A DNA stretch of 64,000 nt from Actinomadura nitritigenes (GTDB taxonomy: Bacteria > Actinomycetota > Actinomycetes > Streptosporangiales > Streptosporangiaceae). Of this stretch, positions 44,205 to 52,284 are shown one piece after another. The position numbers and the translations under genes are program-made. Location: NCBI RefSeq assembly GCF_017573545.1, contig NZ_JAGEOK010000006.1:248001-312000 (forward strand), in the 5' to 3' direction. Numbering within the stretch: position 1 is the first letter of the stretch; each line of letters starts with the position of its first letter. The notes beneath the pieces are model-generated. The model saw nothing but the letters and a program-made list of their open reading frames with translations. It did no database searches and was not told where the DNA came from.

Positions 44205-45173
44205 CTATCCGATGTCAGGAAGATCACCCCAGTAGTCGGACTGGGATCCATAGAACTGCTGGCTGAATTTCAGCTGGTGTTCAAGGTAGGCCGCCCCTCG
44301 GGGGCAGGTCGCACGGAGCGGCTCCAGCCGGCCGGCGAGGCATCGTACGAGGTCGTCCATGCGGAGCCGGACGGTCGCCTCGTCGGCGCCGAGCCTCAGG
44401 GCGTTGAGGTCGTCCCACTCGTTCTCGCGGTCACTGGTGGCGAGGTCGTTCAACAGCCGCAGGATCGATTGGACGGTGCGGCTCGCCTCGCGGAGTTCGG
44501 ACAGATTCGTCAAGATGACGGGGTCGTCGACGGCGATCCAATGGACCACGTTCACCCAGGCCGAGCCGAAGTTGTCGGCGATGGCCAGGTAGTCGTCCAG
44601 AGTCTCCGGCACCGGTCGGGCGGGCGGCCGCCGTTCCCCGCCGCCCTGGTCCGCCCCGGGGGGCCGGTCCGCCCGGCGGAGATGGTCCTTCCATTCCCAC
44701 TCGAGCGCCATCGCATGAAGCATCCGGCGCAGTTCCTCCCGCCACACCGGCTCCAGTTCGTCGAACGCCGGAGAGGCGGACAGGTCCTCTCGCAGGCATG
44801 CGAGCGCCTCACAGAGGGAGTCGCCCTCGGCCGCGGACCCCCCGCCGGCGACTCGCTCGCAGCGCTCGACGATGTCGGCGATCTCGGCTCGCGAGGTCGC
44901 CAGATGGTCGACCTGGAAGTCCACGGCGAAGATCCACAGCGAGGTCCGGGCCGCCGCGCGCAGCTGGTCCGCGGTGTAGCCGGGGGCACCGAAAGCGATC
45001 GCCTGGGCCAGCCGCGCAGGAACCGGCTCGATCGGCGGGATCCGCAACACCCCCGGGAAGAGCAGCGCGAACCGGCGGAGGTCGTCCTCCACTTCCGCGG
45101 CCTCTCGGGCGGTCGCGTCTCCCACCAAGGCTTCCGACACGGCCGCTGATCCCACGGAGGGTTCTTCGCTCAC
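44205..45173 (-). CDS. Class I terpene synthase with altered aspartate motif
   Basis: GTG 45173 gives 322 residues, a normal length for bacterial class I terpene synthases. The NSE/DTE metal motif is intact: NDLATSDRE with Asn242, Thr246 and Glu250. The usual DDxxD/E motif on helix C is replaced by 'AVDFQVDHLATS' (Asp85, Asp89: D-x-x-x-D). The C-terminus has 'FYGSQSDYW' where other synthases carry an RY pair. It should cyclise a prenyl diphosphate with magnesium; product unknown. The P450 gene lies 55 bases upstream on the same strand, so a two-gene terpenoid operon is likely. Confidence 0.8.
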   Translation of the reverse strand: MSEEPSVGSAAVSEALVGDATAREAAEVEDDLRRFALLFPGVLRIPPIEPVPARLAQAIAFGAPGYTADQLRAAARTSLWIFAVDFQVDHLATSRAEIADIVERCERVAGGGSAAEGDSLCEALACLREDLSASPAFDELEPVWREELRRMLHAMALEWEWKDHLRRADRPPGADQGGGERRPPARPVPETLDDYLAIADNFGSAWVNVVHWIAVDDPVILTNLSELREASRTVQSILRLLNDLATSDRENEWDDLNALRLGADEATVRLRMDDLVRCLAGRLEPLRATCPRGAAYLEHQLKFSQQFYGSQSDYWGDLPDIG

Positions 45174-45228
45174 GTACGTCCTTCCGACCGGCGGTACGGG
45201 TTGCGGGACGGGATGCCGTTGGGCGTCG

Positions 45229-46611
45229 TCACCGGCGTGGCGTGAGGATCAGCTCGACCGGTTCGCGGGGCTGGAGGGTCAGCGACAGCTTGGGTCCCAC
45301 CGGCGCGGCCAGCTCGACACGGTAGTGGCCGAGGATCGCCGCGACGATCAGGGCGGCCTCCTGTCCGAAGAAGGCCTCCCCGAGGCATTGGTGGACGCCG
45401 GACCCGAAGGGCACGTAGGCGAGAGGGTGCCGGCTGCGGTTGCGCTCGGGAGTGAACCGGGTGGGGTCGAACCGGTGCGGGTCCGGCCAGACGCTGTCCA
45501 GCCGGTGGGTCAGGTAAGGGCTGATCGCCAACGTGGCTCCGGCGGGGACGGCGACGCCGTCGATGACGTCGTCCTCCAAGGCCACACGGGGCACCGCCCA
45601 GCCGACCGAGTAGATCCTCAGGACCTCCTTCAGCACCATCTGCGTGTAGTTGAGCTTGCGGATGTGCTCATAGCGCGGACGGTCCCGCCCCACCACGGCG
45701 TCGACCTCCCGCACGACCTCCTCGGCCACGTGCGGGTGCTGCGCCAGTGCCACCCACACCCACGACAGGGCGATGGCCGAAGACTCGCTCCCGGCGACGA
45801 AAAGGGCGACGATGTCGTCGCAGACCTGCTCGTCGGTCAACGGTGCGCCGTCGGCGCCGACGCCGTTCAGCAGCCGGGTGACCACGTCGTTGCCGTCACC
45901 ACCGGCGCCGCCGGCGCGCGCCTGGTGGACCACGGGTCGCAGGATCTCGTTCACCGTTCTCGTCGCCGCTTTGAAGGCCCGGTCGCCCGGGACGGGGATC
46001 GAGTGCGGCATGAAGGGCATCGCCATCCGCCACAGCAGGCTCCCCATCGCCGTGGCGATCGCGTCTCCCAGCCGGTCCCCCTCCTCGGCCGGAACCAGGC
46101 GTCCGAAGAAGAGCGGATCGATGACCCGCTGCACGATGCGCGTCATCTCCCTCCCCGCGTCCACTGGGCGGCCGGTCGCGGCGCGGCGTCCCAGATCCTG
46201 GACGGCGCCGAGGATCGAGTCGATCATCTGCTCGCTGGCGGAGCTCAAGTGGCGTGCGGAGAAGGCGGGCTTCAGGATCTCCCGTGAGGCGTGCCACTGG
46301 GCGCCCTCGCCGCCGATCCCCTTGCCCGCGAGCCGCCCCAGGGCGTCCCACATCGCCGCCCCGCGCGGGTAGTTGTCGCTCCGGTCGCGCAGGATGTGCT
46401 TCAGGTGGTCAGGATGCGACACCAGGAAGGGGCGGAACGGGCCCAGATCCAGCCGGGCGATCGCGCCGTCGGCGTCATGGCCGACCTGTTGCAGCATGTG
46501 CAGGGGACCGCCGCGGTGCAGGTCCCTCATCACCTTGCGCAGCGAGACACGGATGGGCTGCCTGGTCTCTGCGGCTCCGTCCCGGGCAGTTGGTCGGGTG
46601 ACTGTCGACAC
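45229..46611 (-). CDS. Cytochrome P450
   Basis: GTG 46611 follows GGAGGGATGC; 460 residues. The haem-binding motif is 'FGSGVHQCLGEAF' and the ExxR motif is 'KEVLRIYS'. The oxygen-activating I-helix motif reads 'VAGSESSAIALSW' (Ser-Ser in place of the usual Asp/Glu-Thr-Thr). Length (over 440) and the 'YEHIRKLNYTQMVLKEVLR' K-helix region resemble the CYP4/CYP102-like or terpene-linked bacterial groups rather than short soluble P450s. It is transcribed with the terpene synthase and probably oxidises its hydrocarbon product. Electron partners are not encoded nearby. Confidence 0.92.
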   Translation of the reverse strand: MSTVTRPTARDGAAETRQPIRVSLRKVMRDLHRGGPLHMLQQVGHDADGAIARLDLGPFRPFLVSHPDHLKHILRDRSDNYPRGAAMWDALGRLAGKGIGGEGAQWHASREILKPAFSARHLSSASEQMIDSILGAVQDLGRRAATGRPVDAGREMTRIVQRVIDPLFFGRLVPAEEGDRLGDAIATAMGSLLWRMAMPFMPHSIPVPGDRAFKAATRTVNEILRPVVHQARAGGAGGDGNDVVTRLLNGVGADGAPLTDEQVCDDIVALFVAGSESSAIALSWVWVALAQHPHVAEEVVREVDAVVGRDRPRYEHIRKLNYTQMVLKEVLRIYSVGWAVPRVALEDDVIDGVAVPAGATLAISPYLTHRLDSVWPDPHRFDPTRFTPERNRSRHPLAYVPFGSGVHQCLGEAFFGQEAALIVAAILGHYRVELAAPVGPKLSLTLQPREPVELILTPRR

Positions 46612-47060
46612 GTCGCATCCCTCCGAGAAGCAAGGAGATCGGGTCAGGCGTGGCACACGGGGCGGATGGCCGGTGACGGCATCAGGGGCGCGGGACCGAA
46701 TCGATCGCCGGCGGACGGCTCCGGGTTGTGATCGGTTCGTCCGGACGAGGGTGCACTGGTCGCCTCAACGTCCCCCCAGGCAGAGCGCGAGCGAAATCAC
46801 CACAAGTAAGTGATCTTGGGAAGAAGTATCACATACCTCTCATTTCACCTCAAGATCACCTATGGTCAGGGTTTCAGCGCCTACCGGTAAGGCGGTGACC
46901 TCGGGACACCCTCGGGACCGGCTCCGCAGCGCGGCACTGCAGGAGTCCTGTGTCTCCTGGCGCACGCCGCAGGCGGGTGAGGATGATCGGACGTCCGGCG
47001 AGGAGTTCCCCTGTCCGCCATCCGCCAACTCGGCGGGGCGGCGGCTTCGGCCTGGGGGTG
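46612..47060. other. Region upstream of the P450 operon with lower GC
   Basis: The segment 46800-46862 is A+T-rich and holds an inverted repeat: GTGATCTTG near 46809 and CAAGATCAC near 46851, with TATCACAT between. It could serve the P450 operon as promoter and operator. A short frame on each strand at 46840-47100 has no family resemblance. Confidence 0.4.
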
Positions 47061-48293
47061 TCACAGTCGTTCGCTCTGTTCACCAGCAGTCGGAGGAGTA
47101 GTGACAACGCCGCCGTGAAGGGCATGGTCTTCCCTGTGCGTTGAATTGTGGATTATCGGAATATCCGGCGCCTCGTCGACGAGGTTCTGGAGGGTGAGTC
47201 CTGAACGTGGATCAGTTCGTAGGCGGACGGTCATGTGGATGAGGAAGTACAGGCCGGCAATGAGGTAGCAGTTGGCTACCGGTGTCAAGAGATGGAGGCC
47301 GTATTCGCGCGGGTCTCCGTTATGGGGTGTCCACCACAAGGGGGACAGCACGAAGATGACGCAGCCGGCCAATGCGGTCTTCCGGCGTTCGTCGCGCAAT
47401 AGGACGGCCAGGACCGGGACGATCCACACCCAGTGATGCGCCCAAGAAATGGGGGAGACGAGCAGGCCGGTCGTGCCCGTGACCGCGGTAGCGCTCAGCC
47501 AGTCGCCGCGCCTCGCCCAAAGTGCGGCGATCGCGAGGCCGAAAACGCCGATGGTCAGCGGGATGGCGGTATACCAGCTGCCTATCTCGTCTGTGCCATG
47601 GAGTATGCGGGCCAACGTTCCATAGGGGGACTGGTTGCTGATGTACGTGACGCCGACGCGGGACGTGTCGAAGAAGGTGTGCAGCCAGTAGATGCGGGAC
47701 GCGTCCGGCGCGATCGCGCAGGCGAGCAAGGTGCAGACGGCGAAGGCGGCAAGGGCAGTGACGGCGTCCTTGGTCCTTCTCGCGAGCAGGAGCAGGACGA
47801 TGAAGACGGCCGGTGTCAGCTTGATCGCGGTGGCGATGCCGATGCCGATCCCGGCCGGACGGCCGAGGGACGCTCGGTGCATGTCGGCGAGGACGAGGGC
47901 CAAGAGGAAGAGGTTGACCTGGCCGAGGAAGAAGGAGTGCCAGACGGGTTCCAGAAGAAGGCCGGCGGTCACGACCGCGACGAGGGGCGGGCGGCGGCCG
48001 GCCAGTTTCGCGGTCGAGGCGCAGGCCCAGATGAGGGCCCCGAACGCGGCCGATTGCCACAGCATCCGGGCGAGGGTGAGCGGCAATGCGGCGAGAGGTG
48101 CGAACGACGCCGCCATGAAGGGGGTGTTGGTGAACCAGAGGCCGGCGATGCGCTCCTGGTAGAGGCGGGAGCCGTCCGTGACGACGTGTCCTCCCAGCCA
48201 ATAGATGCGGAAATCGAGCGAGTCGTACATCGCCGAGAAGAGCGCGATTCCGAGGGTCTCGAAGGCCAGTATGAACAGCGCCCAGCGTTTCAT
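47061..48293 (-). CDS. GT87-family polytopic mannosyltransferase-like protein (DUF2029)
   Basis: I use ATG 48293, which begins a membrane helix 'MKRWALFILAFETLGIALF'; GTG 48344 is possible. 410 residues with about ten hydrophobic helices. The family motif 'DFRIYWLGGHVVTDGSRLY' (acidic residue in the first extracellular loop), 'FTNTPFMAASFAPLAALPL', 'FLGQVNLFLLALVLADM' and 'GIATAIKLTPAVFIVLLLL' match the PimE/GT87 alpha-1,2-mannosyltransferases that use polyprenyl-phosphomannose. Acceptor unknown. The C-terminal 50 residues are soluble. Confidence 0.85.
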   Translation of the reverse strand: MKRWALFILAFETLGIALFSAMYDSLDFRIYWLGGHVVTDGSRLYQERIAGLWFTNTPFMAASFAPLAALPLTLARMLWQSAAFGALIWACASTAKLAGRRPPLVAVVTAGLLLEPVWHSFFLGQVNLFLLALVLADMHRASLGRPAGIGIGIATAIKLTPAVFIVLLLLARRTKDAVTALAAFAVCTLLACAIAPDASRIYWLHTFFDTSRVGVTYISNQSPYGTLARILHGTDEIGSWYTAIPLTIGVFGLAIAALWARRGDWLSATAVTGTTGLLVSPISWAHHWVWIVPVLAVLLRDERRKTALAGCVIFVLSPLWWTPHNGDPREYGLHLLTPVANCYLIAGLYFLIHMTVRLRTDPRSGLTLQNLVDEAPDIPIIHNSTHREDHALHGGVVTTPPTAGEQSERL

Positions 48294-48426
48294 GGAGACA
48301 ACGGTGCCGACGGCGCGGCGGCCGGGCATCGGGCCGCCGAACACACTTATCGCGGTTGTCCACAGCCTGGAGGATTACGCCTGCGGGCCAATGTGCGGGG
48401 TGGCGGGCGAAGGTTACGATCAGCGC

Positions 48427-49554
48427 ATGTCAGCCCTGCCGTGGCGTCGAGCGCGCCGAGTCGCCGGCGCGCCCCTGGCCTGGAGCGGGGCCGTCCTCTA
48501 TCCCGGCGTCCTGTACCTGACGGTGTCCCCGCCGGTGTTCCCCGACCAGGCGGACGTGCTTCTGTCGGTCGGTCTCACGGCACTGGTCATGGCCTTGCTG
48601 AGGCGCCGCCCGCTGGTGGCCCATGGGCTCCTGCTCCTCGCGTGGATCATCGCCCTCATGCAGACGCGGAACGGGGTGATCGCCGGCCTGGAGTTGGTGC
48701 TCACCGATCTCGCGGTGGGGTACATCGCGGCGACACGTGAGCGAAGGCTCTCAGCCCCCGTCGCCGTCGTCACCTGTTTGCTGCAGGTCCTGTCCGTCCT
48801 CGCCTGGCTGTCCGCGGACAGGGTGCTTCACATCACCGTCGTCCTGGCGATGGCCGTGACCTGGATGACGGGGAACTCCGTACGGGCGCGGCGCGCGCAC
48901 ACGGGGATGCTTCGCGAGCAGGCCACGGCGCAGGCCGTCGCGGCCGAACGGCTCCGGATCGCCCGCGAGCTGCACGACATGGTCGCGCACAGCATCGGCA
49001 TCATCGCGATCCAGGCCGGCGTGGGCGGGCGGGTGATCGACACGCAGCCGGCGGAGGCGCGCAACGCGCTCGACGCGATCGAGGTGACCAGCCGCGACAC
49101 CCTGTCCGGACTGCGCAGGATGCTCACCGCCCTCCGCCGGGACGACCCGGGCGCCGCTCCGCTCGGTCCCGCCCCCGGCCTGGCCGATCTCGACCGCCTG
49201 GCCGCTGCGACGATGGACGCGGGCGTCGAGGTCGAGGTCCGGAGGGTGGGAGAGCCGCGGCCGCTCCCGCCGGACGTCGACCTCTCCGCCTACCGGATCG
49301 TCCAGGAGGCGGTCACGAACGTCGTCCGCCATGCGGGCACCGACCGCTGCCGGGTGACGATCGACTATCGGGACGAGGAGCTGACCGTCGAGATCGACGA
49401 CGACGGCAGCGGCGGCGTGGTCGGTGCCGGCTACGGGATCGTCGGGATGCGGGAGCGCGTCGCGCTGCTGCGCGGCGACTTCACCGCCGGGCCGCGTCCC
49501 CGTGGCGGGTTCCGGGTGGCGGCGAGCCTCCCCCTGCCGGCGGCGGTGGCATGA
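48427..49554 (+). CDS. NarL-type sensor histidine kinase
   Basis: ATG 48427 gives 375 residues. Four to five N-terminal helices span the membrane without a large extracellular domain. The HisKA_3 motif 'ERLRIARELHDMVAHSIGI' places the phosphorylated His at 183. The HATPase_c has 'SAYRIVQEAVTNVVRHAG' (N-box), 'VEIDDDGSGG' and 'GYGIVGMRERVALLRG'. It overlaps the response regulator start (ATGA at 49551-49554). Stimulus unknown. Confidence 0.95.
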   Translation: MSALPWRRARRVAGAPLAWSGAVLYPGVLYLTVSPPVFPDQADVLLSVGLTALVMALLRRRPLVAHGLLLLAWIIALMQTRNGVIAGLELVLTDLAVGYIAATRERRLSAPVAVVTCLLQVLSVLAWLSADRVLHITVVLAMAVTWMTGNSVRARRAHTGMLREQATAQAVAAERLRIARELHDMVAHSIGIIAIQAGVGGRVIDTQPAEARNALDAIEVTSRDTLSGLRRMLTALRRDDPGAAPLGPAPGLADLDRLAAATMDAGVEVEVRRVGEPRPLPPDVDLSAYRIVQEAVTNVVRHAGTDRCRVTIDYRDEELTVEIDDDGSGGVVGAGYGIVGMRERVALLRGDFTAGPRPRGGFRVAASLPLPAAVA

Positions 49555-50198
49555 CGATCCGCATCGTGCTGGCGGACGACCAGCCGTTGATCCGCACCGG
49601 CCTGCGCGTCCTCATGGCCGACACCCCCGACATGGAGATCGTCGGCGAGGCCGGGACGGGCGCCGAGGCGGTCGCACTGGTGGAGGAGACCCGCCCCGAC
49701 ATCGTCGTGATGGACATCCGGATGCCCGACATGGACGGCATCGAGGCGACCCGGCGGATCAAGACGGCGCACGTCCTGATGCTGACCACGTTCGACGACG
49801 ACGAGTACGTCTACGGCTCGCTCAGGGCGGGCGCCAGCGGGTTCCTCGTCAAGGACATGGCGCTGGAGGAGATCCTGGCGGCCATCCGCGTCGTCGCGAA
49901 CGGGGAGGCCCTGATCGCGCCGAGCGTCACCAAGAAGCTGATCGAGGAGTTCGCGGCGCGTCCGGAACCGGCGCCGAGGCCGCCGCGTTCCGCCGAGGGC
50001 GTCACCGAGCGCGAGCGCGAGGTCCTGATCCTGGTCGGGCGCGGCCTGTCCAACCAGGAGATCGCGGCGGAGCTGGTCATCAGCGTGGCGACGGCCAAGG
50101 CGCACGTCGCGCGGCTGCTCGCCAAGCTCGGTGCGCGCGACCGCGTCCAGCTCGTCATCATCGCCTACGAGCTGGGTCTGGTCAGGCCGTCCGGGTGA
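49551..50198 (+). CDS. NarL/FixJ-type response regulator
   Basis: The ATG overlaps the kinase stop. 215 residues: receiver domain with 'LADD' (Asp9/Asp10), phosphorylation site Asp55 in 'IVVMDIRMPDMDG' and Lys in 'FLVKDMA'; then a LuxR-type helix-turn-helix 'VTEREREVLILVGRGLSNQE' with 'ISVATAKAHVARLLAKLGAR'. It pairs with the upstream kinase. Target promoters unknown. A 29-bp duplication of its final codons follows the stop. Confidence 0.96.
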   Translation: MTIRIVLADDQPLIRTGLRVLMADTPDMEIVGEAGTGAEAVALVEETRPDIVVMDIRMPDMDGIEATRRIKTAHVLMLTTFDDDEYVYGSLRAGASGFLVKDMALEEILAAIRVVANGEALIAPSVTKKLIEEFAARPEPAPRPPRSAEGVTEREREVLILVGRGLSNQEIAAELVISVATAKAHVARLLAKLGARDRVQLVIIAYELGLVRPSG

Positions 50199-50234
50199 GG
50201 CGGGCTCTGGTCAGGCCGTCCGGGTGAGGCGGCC
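50177..50234. repeat. 29-bp tandem duplication across the response-regulator stop codon
   Basis: The block TCTGGTCAGGCCGTCCGGG plus TGAGGCGG starts at 50177 and again at 50206. Both copies encode LVRPSG-stop; only the first is used. Confidence 0.85.
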
Positions 50235-50265
50235 GGGGGCTTTCGGCCTCCGCTCGCCGGACGCG

Positions 50266-50658
50266 TCAGGACACGGGGGCGGGCAGGTGCCTGGCGAGGA
50301 CCTCGATGTGGGTCTTGTGAGCCTCGGCGTGCCGCTCGCGGCCGGCCTCGGTCACGGCGACGAACACGCCGCGGCGGTCCGACTCGCACATCACGCGCTC
50401 GACCAGGCCGTGCTTCTCCAGCCGGGCGACCGTCCGTGACAGCGCGCTCTGGCTGAGATACATCGCCGCGGCGATCTCCTGCATGCGGCGCTTCTCACAG
50501 TCGACCTCGACGAGCCTGTCGAGGGTCTCGAACTCGCTCATGCTCAGGCCGTGCGCCTCCTGCAGCGAGCGATCGAGATCGCAGGCGACCGTGTTGTAGC
50601 ACGTCGCCAGCGAGCGCCACCGGCCCACCAGGGCCGTCTCCGACTCCATGCCGCGCAT
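50266..50658 (-). CDS. MarR-family transcriptional repressor
   Basis: ATG 50658 (or ATG 50649) gives about 130 residues. The winged helix reads 'LSMSEFETLDRLVEVDCEKR', 'MQEIAAAMYLSQSALSRTVA' and the wing 'VERVMCESDRRGVFVAVTEA' (DRRG motif). Divergent from the DHA2 exporter at 50752 with an operator palindrome just upstream of its own start. It very likely represses the exporter and itself, as in other MarR-exporter pairs. A redox-active Cys in the wing ('VMCESD') could be a sensing residue. Confidence 0.93.
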   Translation of the reverse strand: MRGMESETALVGRWRSLATCYNTVACDLDRSLQEAHGLSMSEFETLDRLVEVDCEKRRMQEIAAAMYLSQSALSRTVARLEKHGLVERVMCESDRRGVFVAVTEAGRERHAEAHKTHIEVLARHLPAPVS

Positions 50659-50664
50659 CTTAGC

Positions 50665-50691
50665 ATGCGCGTGCATCAGATGCACACGCAT
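50665..50691. promoter_or_regulatory. 27-bp operator palindrome between marR-like and exporter genes
   Basis: Arms ATGCGCGTGCATC and GATGCACACGCAT flank a central A with one mismatch. A related site ATGCA-TG-TGCAT lies at 50725-50736 next to the exporter start. The spacing fits dimeric MarR binding over the divergent promoters. Confidence 0.75.
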
Positions 50692-50751
50692 TAAGTTCGT
50701 ACGAAATTTATGCTTGGACATTGAATGCATGTGCATGTATCGTCCTCCGAC

Positions 50752-52203
50752 GTGACTCTCACCGACACCTCACCCGCCTCTGCCGTCCGCGGGCCGGCCG
50801 CCGCGAGCGCGCCTGCCGAACAGGCCTGGACTCCCCGGCTGTGGGGGGTCCTCGCGGTGCTGTGCGCCGTGCTGTTCCTCGACGGACTCGACGTCTCGAT
50901 GGTCGGCGTCGCGCTTCCCTCGATCGGGACCGAGCTCGGCCTGTCCACCACGTCGCTGCAATGGATCGTCAACGGCTACGTGCTCGGCTACGGCAGCCTG
51001 CTGCTGCTCGGCGGACGCACGGCCGACCTTCTCGGCCGCCGCCGGGTCTTCCTCATCGCGCTCGCCGTGTTCGCCGCCGCCTCGCTGGTGGGCGGCCTGG
51101 TGAGCGACGGGACGCTGCTCATCGTCACCCGCTTCGTCAAGGGCCTGGCCGCCGCGTTCACCGCGCCGACCGCCCTGTCCATCCTGACCACCACCTTCCA
51201 CGAGGGACCCGCGCGCAACCGGGCGCTGTCGGTGTTCTCGGTCTTCGGCGCGAGCGGCTACTCCTCCGGGTTGATCCTCGGCGGGCTGCTCACCAGCTTC
51301 GGCTGGCGCTGGACGTTCCTGACCCCTGTTCCCCTCGCCCTGGTCGCGCTGGCCGCGGGCATCGCCCTGATCCCGCGGGACAAGCCCGCCGCGGACGGCG
51401 GTCACGACCTCGTCGGCGCCGTCACGCTGACCGGTGGCATGCTCCTCGCCGTCTACACCGTCGTCTCGGCGCCGGACCGCGGCTGGCTCGACCCGGTCAC
51501 GCTCGGCTCCGTGGCGCTCGCCGCCGCCCTGCTGATCGGCTTCGTCGTCACCGAGAACAAGGTGCGGCACCCGCTGATCCGGCTCGGCATCCTGCGGATC
51601 GGCACCATCGTCCGCGCCAACCTCAGCATCGTCGCGCTCTTCGGCTCGTACCTGAGCTTCCAGTTCATGATGACCCTGTACCTGCAGGACGTCCTGCACT
51701 GGTCGCCGCTCAGGATGGCCATGGCGCTGCTGCCCGCCGGGCTCATCGTGGCGTTCGGCTCCCCGTTCGTCGGCCGGCTGATCGACCGCTACGGGACGCC
51801 GCGGCTGATCATCAGCTCCATGACGTCGCTGAGCCTCGGGTACGTGTGGTTCCTGGCCACCGCCGGGAACACCCCGCACTACGCGTTCACCATCCTGCCG
51901 ACGATGCTCCTGCTGGGCGGCGGCTTCGCGTTCGGCTTCAGCTCGATCATGGCGCAGGCGACCGACGGCATCGACGACTCCGAGCAGGGCCTCGCCTCCG
52001 GCCTGGTGCAGACGTCCGGCCAGGTCGGCGCGGCCCTGGTCCTCGCCGTGGTGACCGCGCTGGTCGCGGGCGGCACGGCCGGGGGAGGCGGCGGCTTCGC
52101 CGAGTTCCACCCGGGCGTCAACCTGGTCAGCGGCGTCGCGGTGGTCGGCCTGGCGCTGAACCTGATCCCGCTGCTCCGCGTCACGCGCGCGAAGCACGCC
52201 TGA
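50752..52203 (+). CDS. DHA2-family MFS drug exporter, MarR-controlled
   Basis: GTG 50752 is preferred; ATG 50725 lies inside an operator-like repeat. 483 residues. Motifs: 'LDGLDVSMVGVALPSIG' (D1), 'LQWIVNGYVLGYGSLLLLGG' and 'RTADLLGRRRVFL' (motif A), and 'SVFGASGYSSGLILGGLLTS' (motif C-like). About fourteen helices. Exports hydrophobic toxic compounds by proton antiport; the inducer acts on the MarR protein. Convergent with the VIT-vWA gene. Confidence 0.93.
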   Translation: MTLTDTSPASAVRGPAAASAPAEQAWTPRLWGVLAVLCAVLFLDGLDVSMVGVALPSIGTELGLSTTSLQWIVNGYVLGYGSLLLLGGRTADLLGRRRVFLIALAVFAAASLVGGLVSDGTLLIVTRFVKGLAAAFTAPTALSILTTTFHEGPARNRALSVFSVFGASGYSSGLILGGLLTSFGWRWTFLTPVPLALVALAAGIALIPRDKPAADGGHDLVGAVTLTGGMLLAVYTVVSAPDRGWLDPVTLGSVALAAALLIGFVVTENKVRHPLIRLGILRIGTIVRANLSIVALFGSYLSFQFMMTLYLQDVLHWSPLRMAMALLPAGLIVAFGSPFVGRLIDRYGTPRLIISSMTSLSLGYVWFLATAGNTPHYAFTILPTMLLLGGGFAFGFSSIMAQATDGIDDSEQGLASGLVQTSGQVGAALVLAVVTALVAGGTAGGGGGFAEFHPGVNLVSGVAVVGLALNLIPLLRVTRAKHA

Positions 52204-52233
52204 CCTGCGTGTCCCCGGCCGTCCGCCGGGCCC

Positions 52234-52265
52234 AGGGGCGGCCTCCCTGCCGGGAGGCCGCCCCT
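52234..52265. terminator. Bidirectional hairpin terminator
   Basis: Perfect 14-bp stem (AGGGGCGGCCTCCC with GGGAGGCCGCCCCT), loop TGCC, between the convergent exporter and VIT-vWA genes. Confidence 0.75.
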
Positions 52266-52284
52266 CCGTCGTGGGCAGGCGCTA

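Noticed and set aside
46840..47101. Short genes on both strands upstream of the P450 operon
   Set aside because: No ribosome binding site, no similarity, and atypical composition for coding sequence here.
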